A stretch of 17,536 nucleotides of DNA from DATBWZ01 sp036514535 (GTDB taxonomy: Bacteria > JAMCPX01 > DATBWZ01). The notes below the pieces were generated by a model that was not told where the DNA came from, ran no database searches, and was given only the letters and a program-made list of their open reading frames with translations. The position numbers were made by a program, and so were the translations under genes. Every line of letters begins with the position of its first letter. The first letter of the stretch is position 1. The stretch covers positions 1 to 17,536 of the forward strand of contig DATBWZ010000014.1 of assembly GCA_036514535.1 (NCBI GenBank), read 5' to 3'. This document shows positions 1 to 6,043 of the stretch, in pieces.

Positions 1-1014
1 AGAGTAAAAAAGGTAGTAATAAACAGGGAGGCGAGGATAGAGGAGGGAGTGCCTGGAGATATTCTCGCAAACCTTGCAAACAAATACTCCAGAGCAGATT
101 GCTTCTTAATTCCTATAGTGACTCTTTATAATGCACTTGAAATAAAAAAAAGAAAAATCCAGAGCATTCATGACCTTGTGCAATTTGAATTTCAAGAATT
201 ATTTGCTCAGGATAAAAAGATAGATAATTACTGGCTTAAAGAATATAAGGAAAAATTAAAACAGTTTGCAGCACAAGGCAGTTTTTTCTGCAGTAATTCT
301 GATTGTGTCAGAAAGATGCATACACTCAAATATATTGATAATATAAAGGAGGGAAATACAGGATTTGTTTATATTCCTGTTAACAGACCGGATAATATAG
401 AAAATAGGGTGCAAAATCAGAAAGAGGTTTTACAAAAATACAATGTTAAAGGTGAATACATTTTTTACCCTACACAAATAAGACCTTATAAGAATCTAAT
501 TACATTATTAAAAGCATTAAGAATCTTACTGAACAAAAATATTGACCTCTTTCTCGTTTTGACAGGAAACCTTCATGACTCTCTGATTTCTAAAAATTAC
601 ATAGAAGAAAATGGTCTGAAGAAGAAAATTGTTCTAACAGGAGATGTTCCGGAGGTTGATCTATATAGTTTACATAAATACGCGCTGGCGACAGTTGTTC
701 CAACCTTGTTTGAAGGTGGCTTTCCATGGCAGGGACTTGAAGCAATGTTAATGGATGCGCCGGCAATTATGTCAAGGATTCCTGTTGTATTGGAAAGGTT
801 AAAATTTGCAGGAATTGACCCGGGAAATTGTGGATTAAAAATGTTTAGTCCAGAGGATGAACATGAATTAGCGGAGAAAATTTTAGAAGTTTTAAAAGAT
901 AGAGATCGGGCAGTAATTGACCAACTTCCGGTAAAAGAGAAATTATTTGCATATACCTGGGACGATGTAAGCCATCAGTATTATAAAATATTTACGGAAA
1001 AAGTATTGTTTTAG
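1..1014 (+). CDS. GT4-type glycosyltransferase, 5'-truncated by window edge
   Basis: The reading frame is open from base 1, so this is the C-terminal 337 residues of a gene that begins outside the window. A GTG at 49 could be read as a start, but the codons before it continue the protein and that GTG would lie inside the N-terminal Rossmann domain. Seen: an IHDL motif closing the N-terminal half, an IRPYKNL segment matching the usual EPRKN donor-binding turn, and FEGGFPWQGLEAM, which corresponds to the family's E-x7-E nucleotide-sugar motif but has eight residues between the glutamates (codons 712 and 739). GT4 enzymes transfer a sugar from an NDP-sugar at the cytoplasmic membrane face during polysaccharide assembly. 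Donor and acceptor cannot be told from sequence. It is followed after 7 nt by another glycosyltransferase gene, which supports a glycan operon. The gene is AT-rich like its plus-strand neighbours. Confidence 0.85.
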   Translation, partial: RVKKVVINREARIEEGVPGDILANLANKYSRADCFLIPIVTLYNALEIKKRKIQSIHDLVQFEFQELFAQDKKIDNYWLKEYKEKLKQFAAQGSFFCSNSDCVRKMHTLKYIDNIKEGNTGFVYIPVNRPDNIENRVQNQKEVLQKYNVKGEYIFYPTQIRPYKNLITLLKALRILLNKNIDLFLVLTGNLHDSLISKNYIEENGLKKKIVLTGDVPEVDLYSLHKYALATVVPTLFEGGFPWQGLEAMLMDAPAIMSRIPVVLERLKFAGIDPGNCGLKMFSPEDEHELAEKILEVLKDRDRAVIDQLPVKEKLFAYTWDDVSHQYYKIFTEKVLF

Positions 1015-1021
1015 CTGATAG

Positions 1022-2155
1022 ATGAAAATACTTATCAATACAATATCGTTACTCTCGCCGTTTACGGGAGCCGCTAATTATACCTATCAGATTGCCCGGA
1101 ATCTAACAGAAACAGATTTAGTCAACGAATATCTGTATTTCTACAGATACTATTCAAAGAAGTTAAAGCATTTTAATAAAAGGAGCAATTTTTTTTATAG
1201 TCTCACAGAATTGGCAAGAAACATACCTTTTCTCAGGACAGAACTGAGGAAATTAAAAAGAATCGGCGCAACTTTAAAAGAGCATGATTTCGATCTTTAT
1301 TTTGAGCCTAATTTTATTCCTTTGGACATAAAGGCAAAAAAAACGGTGGTTACAGTTTTTGATTTTTCCTTTAAAGTGCATCCGGAATGGCATCCCAAGG
1401 ACAGGGTGTTGTATTTTGAAAACAATTTCTGGAATAACATAGACAGGGCTGACAGGATAATAGTAATTTCCAATTTTGTTAAAGAGAGCGCCATCAATCT
1501 TTTTGGATTTAAATCTGAAAAGTTAAAAACAATCTACCTCGGGTATGATACGAATGTGTTCAGGAGTTACCCCAAAGATGAGTTAGTGGTTACAAGAAAA
1601 AAATATAGTCTGCCGGAGAATTTCATTTTGTTTGCGGGTTCTATTGAGCCGCGAAAAAACTTAAATAATCTAATTCAGGCTTATGCCGCATTAGACGATT
1701 CTGTAAAAAAGGAATTTAAACTGGTGCTTGCAGGATTTAAGGGCTGGAAGAATAAAGAAGTCCAGGGGTCGCTCAGGAGATTTAAAAATAATATCATTCT
1801 TCTGGGGTATCTGCCTGAGAAGGAATTGGGCAAGCTGTATAATCTTGCTGCTTTATTTGTATATCCTTCATTTTATGAGGGCTTTGGTTTGCCTCCGCTG
1901 GAGGCAATGGCATGCGGATGCCCCGTCGTGGTCTCCAATACTTCCTCCATGCCGGAAGTTTGCAGCAACGCCGCATATTATGTGGATCCATACGATTCAG
2001 AAAATATAGCCGCGGGGCTTAAAAAAGTACTGATGAATGAAGAATTAAAGCGCTCACTTAGGCAATCAGGATTAGAAAGAGCCGCTATGTTTAGTTGGAG
2101 AAAATCCGCAGAGGAACATCTTCTTCTGTTTCAGGAACTTGAAAAAATGATATAA
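1022..2155 (+). CDS. GT4-type glycosyltransferase
   Basis: A complete 377-residue protein, the usual length for a single-module GT4 enzyme. It has an N-terminal Rossmann half beginning MKILINT with a glycine-containing loop (FTGAANY, about 15-20), a degenerate HDL equivalent at VFDFSF (112-117), the turn IEPRKNL (208-214), and the C-terminal signature EGFGLPPLE (E286 and E294, a regular E-x7-E), followed by AMACGCPVV. It should transfer a sugar from a nucleotide sugar to a lipid-linked or nascent glycan at the inner membrane; specificity is unknown. The ATG at 1022 is 7 nt after the previous stop. No convincing Shine-Dalgarno sequence precedes it, so translational coupling is likely. Its last codons create a TATAAT (2151-2156) just upstream of the gene remnant at 2167, which may be chance. 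Confidence 0.92.
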   Translation: MKILINTISLLSPFTGAANYTYQIARNLTETDLVNEYLYFYRYYSKKLKHFNKRSNFFYSLTELARNIPFLRTELRKLKRIGATLKEHDFDLYFEPNFIPLDIKAKKTVVTVFDFSFKVHPEWHPKDRVLYFENNFWNNIDRADRIIVISNFVKESAINLFGFKSEKLKTIYLGYDTNVFRSYPKDELVVTRKKYSLPENFILFAGSIEPRKNLNNLIQAYAALDDSVKKEFKLVLAGFKGWKNKEVQGSLRRFKNNIILLGYLPEKELGKLYNLAALFVYPSFYEGFGLPPLEAMACGCPVVVSNTSSMPEVCSNAAYYVDPYDSENIAAGLKKVLMNEELKRSLRQSGLERAAMFSWRKSAEEHLLLFQELEKMI

Positions 2156-2165
2156 TCGATTGTCT

Positions 2166-2194
2166 CATGCGTATAGCAATTGATGCAAGATTTG
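2166..2194 (+). repeat. 29-bp perfect direct repeat, copy 1 (start of GT remnant)
   Basis: Identical to 3081-3109. It covers the start codon and the first nine codons of the remnant and of the intact glycosyltransferase gene. The two copies are 915 bp apart and bracket the remnant plus the MNT/HEPN pair. Confidence 0.9.
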
Positions 2195-2307
2195 TTTCAG
2201 GACAGATAACAGGGGTGGGGAAATACTCAAGGAAAAAATTTAAACATAAACTCGTGATTGCGGGTAAAAAGGGCTGGCTTTATGAAGTTGAGTATATTTG
2301 TTTATAA
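2167..2307 (+). pseudogene. Doubly deleted remnant of a glycosyltransferase paralogous to the gene at 3082
   Basis: An ATG at 2167 opens a 46-codon frame. Its first 20 or so codons (MRIAIDARF... to GVGKYS) match the start of the glycosyltransferase at 3082, and it then jumps to KLVIAGKKGWLYE, which in that gene lies near residues 239-251. The bases after that resemble the sequence around and past the stop codon of the same gene (2288-2317 against 4233-4262, 25 of 30 identical by eye). The simplest reading is a tandem paralogue that lost two internal blocks, about 215 codons and then about 130 codons, leaving the start, a middle piece and the 3' flank. Differences at codons 10-19 show it is a diverged paralogue and not a fresh copy. 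All catalytic motifs are missing, so it cannot be a working transferase. The MNT/HEPN genes follow directly. Confidence 0.8.
2248..2286 (+). repeat. 39-bp perfect direct repeat, copy 1 (middle piece of GT remnant)
   Basis: Identical to 3796-3834. The match extends leftwards to 2242/3790 with one mismatch (44 of 45). It encodes KLVIAGKKGWLYE in the same frame in both places. Confidence 0.9.
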
Positions 2308-2329
2308 ATATTCTGAATTTTGGTATAAT
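2301..2329 (+). promoter_or_regulatory. Promoter for the MNT/HEPN pair, with perfect extended -10
   Basis: TGGTATAAT at 2321-2329 is a perfect extended -10 element. A weak -35 candidate TTTATA (2301-2306) lies 17 bp upstream. The ATG of the nucleotidyltransferase starts at 2336, six bases after the -10, so transcription would be expected to begin at or very near the start codon and the mRNA would be leaderless. No Shine-Dalgarno sequence is present, which agrees with that. Part of this region appears to derive from the 3' flank of the lost glycosyltransferase paralogue. Confidence 0.5.
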
Positions 2330-2335
2330 TTAAAT

Positions 2336-2677
2336 ATGCTTTCCCCCAAATTATTAAAGGAAAAAGAACAGAGCGCAGTACTTGAATTTACAACAGAGAT
2401 AAGAAATTATCTCGATAACAATGTGGTTAGCATAAAATTATTCGGATCCAAAGCAAGAGGGGATTCGGAACCTGACTCTGATATTGATATATACATATTA
2501 TTAAGAGAAATATCACCTGATATTAGGGAACATATTTTTGATATTACATTTAACATAAATTTGAAATACGATTTATATATTTCTCCACGAGTGATCGGTC
2601 TGGAGACATACAAAAACCCAATCTTCAGAGTGACTCCATTTATACAAGCTATAGAGCAAGAAGGCATTCCGATTTGA
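2336..2677 (+). CDS. Minimal nucleotidyltransferase (MNT domain, MntA-like antitoxin)
   Basis: A 113-residue protein starting at the ATG at 2336. Seen: LFGSKARGDSEPDSDIDIY, a textbook G-S-x10-D-x-D nucleotidyltransferase motif, and a later LKYDLYI that supplies the expected third carboxylate. Size and motif match the stand-alone MNT proteins paired with HEPN proteins. In the studied MntA/HepT (type VII) toxin-antitoxin systems the MNT protein uses ATP to AMPylate and silence its HEPN partner; applying that here is inference. In-frame starts upstream (2258, 2282) lie in the glycosyltransferase remnant or in the promoter and would add residues unlike the family, so 2336 is preferred although it has no ribosome-binding site. 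Its TGA overlaps the TTG start of the HEPN gene by two bases, so the pair is probably co-translated. Confidence 0.88.
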   Translation: MLSPKLLKEKEQSAVLEFTTEIRNYLDNNVVSIKLFGSKARGDSEPDSDIDIYILLREISPDIREHIFDITFNINLKYDLYISPRVIGLETYKNPIFRVTPFIQAIEQEGIPI

Positions 2678-3066
2678 TACAGGGAATTAAAACATTATCT
2701 AATTACAGGATCGAACGAGCAGAAGAAACATTCCGGGATGCTGAGTTACTTCTTCAAAATAATTCATTAAAAAGTGCACTGAACAGATTTTATTATTCTG
2801 CATTTTATGCGGCAAGAGCACTTCTTGCAACAAAGGGATTGGATTCATCAAAACACAGTGGTGTGATTTCCTTATTCAATCAGCATTTTGTGAAGACTGG
2901 CATAATGAAAATAGAGATATCCAAAATTTTATCAAAGAGTTTTGAGATAAGACAGGATTCTGATTATGAAGACTTCATTAGCATATCAAAAGAAGAAGTT
3001 GTAAAACTTAGAGATGGTGTGAAAATATTTATAGAAGAATGTAAAAATATTCTTAAAACTTTATAA
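2674..3066 (+). CDS. HEPN-domain protein, partner of the upstream nucleotidyltransferase
   Basis: A 130-residue, probably all-helical protein that begins at TTG 2674, nine bases after an AAGAAGG ribosome-binding sequence (2658-2664), and overlaps the upstream stop codon. Seen: YRIERAEETFRDAELLL near the N-terminus, LNRFYYSAFYAARALL, KHSGVISLFNQHFVKTG and IRQDSDYEDF, which together are typical of the HEPN proteins grouped in COG1895. The R-x4-6-H catalytic motif of RNase-type HEPN toxins such as HepT is absent: the arginine at IRQDSDY is followed by D-Y, and no histidine sits 4-6 residues after any arginine. Whether it is an RNase toxin, a substrate of the MNT protein, or works otherwise is therefore open. 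The glycosyltransferase gene at 3082 follows after 15 nt, so transcription may run on into it. Confidence 0.87.
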   Translation: MIQGIKTLSNYRIERAEETFRDAELLLQNNSLKSALNRFYYSAFYAARALLATKGLDSSKHSGVISLFNQHFVKTGIMKIEISKILSKSFEIRQDSDYEDFISISKEEVVKLRDGVKIFIEECKNILKTL

Positions 3067-3080
3067 ATTGGAATAAATTC

Positions 3081-3109
3081 CATGCGTATAGCAATTGATG
3101 CAAGATTTG
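3081..3109 (+). repeat. 29-bp perfect direct repeat, copy 2 (start of intact GT gene)
   Basis: Identical to 2166-2194. Recombination between the two copies would remove 915 bp (remnant plus MNT/HEPN) and leave the glycosyltransferase gene intact. Confidence 0.9.
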
Positions 3110-4236
3110 CTTCGGGCAAAACAGCGGGAGTGGGCAGGTATACTCTAAATCTTATCAGTTCGCTTATCAGGGGGCTTGATAAAGATGAATTGTTTATTTT
3201 TTGTAATGAAACGCCAAATGAATCCGCCGGAGATAGGATAAATTATTTAATGACATCAATAACGCCAGAGATGCATCCGGCTGGCGAGCTCTGGCAGAAC
3301 ATTGTTCTGCCTCTACGGCTAAAAAAAAACCATATGGATATTTTCCATTCACCAGCCTTTTTTCTTCCAATATTTACACCTGGTAGCAAAAAAATTGTCA
3401 CCATTCACGACCTTGCTGTTTTTAAATTTCCGCAAGCCTTTCCGTGCAATTTTGCAAAGTACCTGCAATTTATGGTGCGTCTGTCCACCAGGGTTGCTGA
3501 CAGGATAATTGCCGACTCCATTACGGTGAAAAATGACCTTGTTGATCTGCTCAAAATAAAAAAGGAAAAAATATCGGTGATACATGCTGGCATTGATAAT
3601 GTGTTTGCTAAGCAAAATATTAATCCCCCCCGCCCCCCTTTATCAAGGGGGGGTAAAGAAAGGATTAGTAATTTCAAAGAAAACAGAAATCTTACCAAAG
3701 GGTTCATACTTTACGCAGGCACAATTGAGCCGAGGAAAAATCTAATTAATCTAATTAGAGCCTTTTCAATTTTCAAAGAGAGAGGGTCAAAACAAAAACT
3801 CGTGATTGCGGGTAAAAAGGGCTGGCTTTATGAAAAGAGCATTGAAGAGGCAAAAAACAGCAGGTTCGCTGATGACATAATTTTTACGGAATACATTCCG
3901 GATGAAGAACTGAGATTATATTACTCTGCCTGCGATGTTTTTGTCTATCCCTCAATATACGAAGGTTTCGGTTTGCCTCCGCTTGAGGCAATGGCTTGCG
4001 GAGCGCCCGCGGTTGTTTCTGATATCCCGGTTTTCAGGGAGGTGTTGGGTGAGGCTGCGGTGTTTGTGGATACAGGAAACCCTGAGAATATTGCAGAGGG
4101 CATACATAAGGTTTTGGACGGCATTAAATTAAGAGAAACTATAATTGCTAAAGGCAGAGAACGGGTAAAATCTTATTCCTGGAAAAAGGCTGCAGAAGAG
4201 ACATTGAAGTTATATGAAGAAGTATTGATAGATTGA
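3082..4236 (+). CDS. GT4-type glycosyltransferase with in-frame palindromic insert
   Basis: A complete 384-residue GT4 enzyme. The N-terminal Rossmann half starts MRIAIDARF with the glycine loop AGVGRY (15-20), then TIHDL (107-111) and RIIADS (141-146). The C-terminal half has TIEPRKNL (214-221), VIAGKKGW (241-248) and EGFGLPPLE with E294 and E302 in a regular E-x7-E spacing, then AMACGAP. It should transfer a sugar from a nucleotide sugar during surface-glycan synthesis; specificity is unknown. Between the two halves (about residues 179-205) there is extra sequence, NPPRPPLSRGGK, encoded by a C/G-tract hairpin, that looks like an inserted repeat element tolerated in the linker. The ATG at 3082 follows the HEPN stop by 15 nt with only a weak GGA. 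A deleted paralogue lies at 2167. Confidence 0.93.
   Translation: MRIAIDARFASGKTAGVGRYTLNLISSLIRGLDKDELFIFCNETPNESAGDRINYLMTSITPEMHPAGELWQNIVLPLRLKKNHMDIFHSPAFFLPIFTPGSKKIVTIHDLAVFKFPQAFPCNFAKYLQFMVRLSTRVADRIIADSITVKNDLVDLLKIKKEKISVIHAGIDNVFAKQNINPPRPPLSRGGKERISNFKENRNLTKGFILYAGTIEPRKNLINLIRAFSIFKERGSKQKLVIAGKKGWLYEKSIEEAKNSRFADDIIFTEYIPDEELRLYYSACDVFVYPSIYEGFGLPPLEAMACGAPAVVSDIPVFREVLGEAAVFVDTGNPENIAEGIHKVLDGIKLRETIIAKGRERVKSYSWKKAAEETLKLYEEVLID
3621..3663 (+). repeat. C/G-tract palindromic element inserted in frame in a coding sequence
   Basis: Six C plus TT (3633-3640) can pair with AA plus six G (3645-3652) around a TATC loop, preceded by a further run of seven C (3625-3631). It encodes NPPRPPLSRGGK in the linker between the two domains of the glycosyltransferase at 3082. 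Dispersed elements encoding NPP-x-PPLSRGG peptides occur in several bacterial groups; assignment to such a family is from memory and untested here. Confidence 0.65.
3796..3834 (+). repeat. 39-bp perfect direct repeat, copy 2 (inside intact GT gene)
   Basis: Identical to 2248-2286. It encodes KLVIAGKKGWLYE, the strand and loop after the EPRKN turn of the C-terminal domain. Confidence 0.9.
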
Positions 4237-4262
4237 CTATATTTGTTTGAAAATTTTCCGAA
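4233..4262 (+). repeat. 3' flank shared with the GT remnant
   Basis: This stretch spans the stop codon of the glycosyltransferase and the first bases after it. It matches 2288-2317 at 25 of 30 positions, including TATATTTGTTT without a mismatch. It is the third block that ties the remnant to this gene family. Confidence 0.6.
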
Positions 4263-4385
4263 AAAAAGTCAAGACAATATAAAAGTATCACACCACCGCC
4301 ATGTTGCGAACATTGCTATGAAAAGAGCAAGGGGAGGGGGAATTTGTAAAAACATTGATAAAATTATATTATAATCTTGATAATT
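4237..4385 (+). other. Intergenic stretch between two glycosyltransferase genes
   Basis: These 149 bases hold no recognisable gene. GAAAATTTTC (4249-4258) is a short palindrome without a G/C stem or following T-run, so it is not called a terminator. A purine-rich block (4321-4342) precedes the promoter-like sequence at 4344-4375. Confidence 0.6.
4344..4375 (+). promoter_or_regulatory. Possible promoter for the glycosyltransferase at 4386
   Basis: A perfect TATAAT (4370-4375) ends ten bases before the ATG at 4386. The best -35 candidate, TTGTAA (4344-4349), is 20 bp away, which is longer than optimal. An overlapping TATATT (4365-4370) would give 15 bp. If real, the 5' untranslated leader would be only a few bases long. 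Confidence 0.35.
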
Positions 4386-5477
4386 ATGAAAATTGTAATT
4401 GATGTAAGGTGTATAACAGGTCGCATGCACGGAATAGGCCGTCATGCTGTTAATATTATAAATTGTCTCGCGCAAATTGACAGGGAAAATAAATATTTAG
4501 TCCTGATTCGGAAACAAGCAATAGAGAACTTTAAAAACCTTCCGGATAATTTTAAAATAAAAACTGTAGATATTAAGCCTTATACAATTGCAGAACAAAT
4601 TATGTTGCCATTGATATTAAAGAAGGAAGATTTTGATGTTTATTACACCCCCAATTATACTGCCCCGCTTTTTCTTAACAAACCCGTAATTTTCACAATT
4701 CATGATTTGATACACATGCTCTACCCTCATGATTATACTTTTTTTCACCGGATATATTATAGAGTTGTAGTAAAAAAACTCGCTAAAAAATGCTATAAAG
4801 TTCTTGTTGTATCAAACTCTACAAAGAGCGATGTGATCAGGCTTTTGGAGGTTCCTTCAGATAAAATTATTGTAAATTATAACGGGGTGGAGGAACGGTT
4901 TTCTCCAGGAGATAGAAAAAAATCGCTGGAATATGTTTTTCAAAGATTTGGCTTGAACAGAAAATTCATCTTATGGGTTGGCAATGAAAAACCGCATAAA
5001 AATCTCAAAAATACGATAGAAGCCTTTAAGATTGTCAGCAATTCAATAAGCGATTTACATCTACTGGTAATTGGCGCTCCGGAACAGAAATATCAGACTG
5101 AATCCATTGATGAGAAAGTGCATTTTTTGAAAATTTCTTCTGACGATGATCTGGTTGCGCTTTACCGTTCTGCAGAAGCGCTCGTTGTTCCATCTCTTTA
5201 TGAAGGCTTCTGCCTGCCTGTTCTTGAAGCATTTGCCTGCGGCTGTCCGGTTCTAACGTCAGACAGAGCATCCGTCCCGGAAATTGCCGGAGATTCAGCA
5301 ATTTTTGTGAATCCGGAAAAACCCGGGGAAATCGCGGAAGCAATCGGGAGCATAATCACAAATCCATCATTAAAAGAAAGTTTGAAAAGAAAAGGCATTG
5401 AGCGGGCGAAACAATTTTTATGGAAAATTTCAGCAGAGAAACTTTTGGGAATTTTTGAAAATATCAAACAACCCTGA
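4386..5477 (+). CDS. GT4-type glycosyltransferase
   Basis: A 363-residue GT4 enzyme starting MKIVIDVRC at the ATG at 4386. A TTG nine bases upstream is in frame but adds only three residues outside the family's normal start. Seen: glycine loop MHGIGRHAVN, FTIHDLIHMLYP closing the N-terminal Rossmann half, VSNSTKSD, GNEKPHKNL in place of the usual EPRKN turn, and YEGFCLPVLEAFACG with regular E-x7-E spacing. Related enzymes include mannosyl-, glucosyl- and rhamnosyltransferases of O-antigen or exopolysaccharide pathways, and the exact sugar cannot be read from the sequence. It is separated by 149 nt from the previous glycosyltransferase and may have its own promoter. It is the last plus-strand gene and converges with a membrane-protein gene. 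Confidence 0.92.
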   Translation: MKIVIDVRCITGRMHGIGRHAVNIINCLAQIDRENKYLVLIRKQAIENFKNLPDNFKIKTVDIKPYTIAEQIMLPLILKKEDFDVYYTPNYTAPLFLNKPVIFTIHDLIHMLYPHDYTFFHRIYYRVVVKKLAKKCYKVLVVSNSTKSDVIRLLEVPSDKIIVNYNGVEERFSPGDRKKSLEYVFQRFGLNRKFILWVGNEKPHKNLKNTIEAFKIVSNSISDLHLLVIGAPEQKYQTESIDEKVHFLKISSDDDLVALYRSAEALVVPSLYEGFCLPVLEAFACGCPVLTSDRASVPEIAGDSAIFVNPEKPGEIAEAIGSIITNPSLKESLKRKGIERAKQFLWKISAEKLLGIFENIKQP

Positions 5478-5499
5478 ACATTTCTGTTTTTTTGCACAT

Positions 5500-5943
5500 T
5501 TAAAAAATCTGCGGCGCTTTTAAAGCCCTCAGATAAAAAATCAATGTAATTATAAATATGCTGCCATCTGTCAGTGCTCCTGCAATGTAAGCAAGCGAAT
5601 GAATATGTGTGAAAAAGAAGATGATGAAGAACAATGTTGAGACGAATTTTGAAATAAGCAGGGGAACAACGTATCCCATGTTCTTTCGTATATCCCTCTG
5701 CGCAATATAGGACAGAGCGGTTATTGTCGCCATCATTGATAACGTTAATACGAGCCAGAATTTCTCTGTGGATTCAGTAAGGGGCGGTAGCGGTAGTTTC
5801 AATATTTTGCTGGAGATAAAATTTATCTGTCCGATGAGATGGTTCTGGAATAAAAGAAAATAAAGGCCTCCCAGGCCAAATGCCCAGCTCCAAATACGAA
5901 GAAGAATTACGATCTGTTTTTGCTCTCGCGTCAATGCTTGCAT
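5500..5943 (-). CDS. Four-helix integral membrane protein of unknown function
   Basis: I do not recognise this 147-residue protein. It has four hydrophobic segments at about 11-33, 62-82, 90-112 and 116-138, with a short charged N-terminus (TREQKQ) and a polar loop (QRDIRKN, 82-88) between helices 2 and 3. No cysteine or metal motif is visible; two histidines (H113, H115) lie between helices 3 and 4. It may be a small inner-membrane protein with no enzymatic role. The ATG at 5943 is chosen because a promoter-like box lies 21-29 bases upstream. The gene stands apart, 100 nt after the panE-like gene, and converges with the glycosyltransferase cluster with only 22 nt between stop codons. Confidence 0.75.
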   Translation of the reverse strand: MQALTREQKQIVILLRIWSWAFGLGGLYFLLFQNHLIGQINFISSKILKLPLPPLTESTEKFWLVLTLSMMATITALSYIAQRDIRKNMGYVVPLLISKFVSTLFFIIFFFTHIHSLAYIAGALTDGSIFIITLIFYLRALKAPQIF

Positions 5944-5963
5944 GATAATTTCACATTCAGCAT

Positions 5964-5972
5964 ATTATAACA
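5964..5972 (-). promoter_or_regulatory. Extended -10 promoter of the membrane-protein gene
   Basis: On the minus strand this reads TGTTATAAT, a perfect extended -10 element. No good -35 is visible at the expected place, as is common for extended -10 promoters. Transcription would start about 15 bases before the ATG at 5943. Confidence 0.45.
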
Positions 5973-6043
5973 CAGATATAAATACAGGGCGATCGGCTGC
6001 ACCTTCAGGTTTTAATGCGCTTATCCGGGGACGCACAGCCTCC

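Noticed and set aside
49..51. GTG as start of the first glycosyltransferase, preceded by AGGAGGG.
   Set aside because: The purine run is only about one base from the GTG, the frame is open upstream to base 1, and the protein from here would lack most of the N-terminal domain.
2258..2335. Longer start for the MNT protein (TTG 2258 or ATG 2282).
   Set aside because: These codons lie in the glycosyltransferase remnant in another frame or within the promoter, add residues unlike MNT proteins, and have no ribosome-binding site.
5478..5499. Possible bidirectional terminator between the converging genes.
   Set aside because: There is a T-run but no G/C-rich hairpin on either strand; factor-dependent termination is possible but cannot be seen.
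6010..6043. GGGGACGCACAG between the panE-like gene and the membrane-protein gene, resembling sequences seen in some dispersed repeats.
   Set aside because: Only one copy was noticed in the window and no flanking structure or hairpin supports an element.
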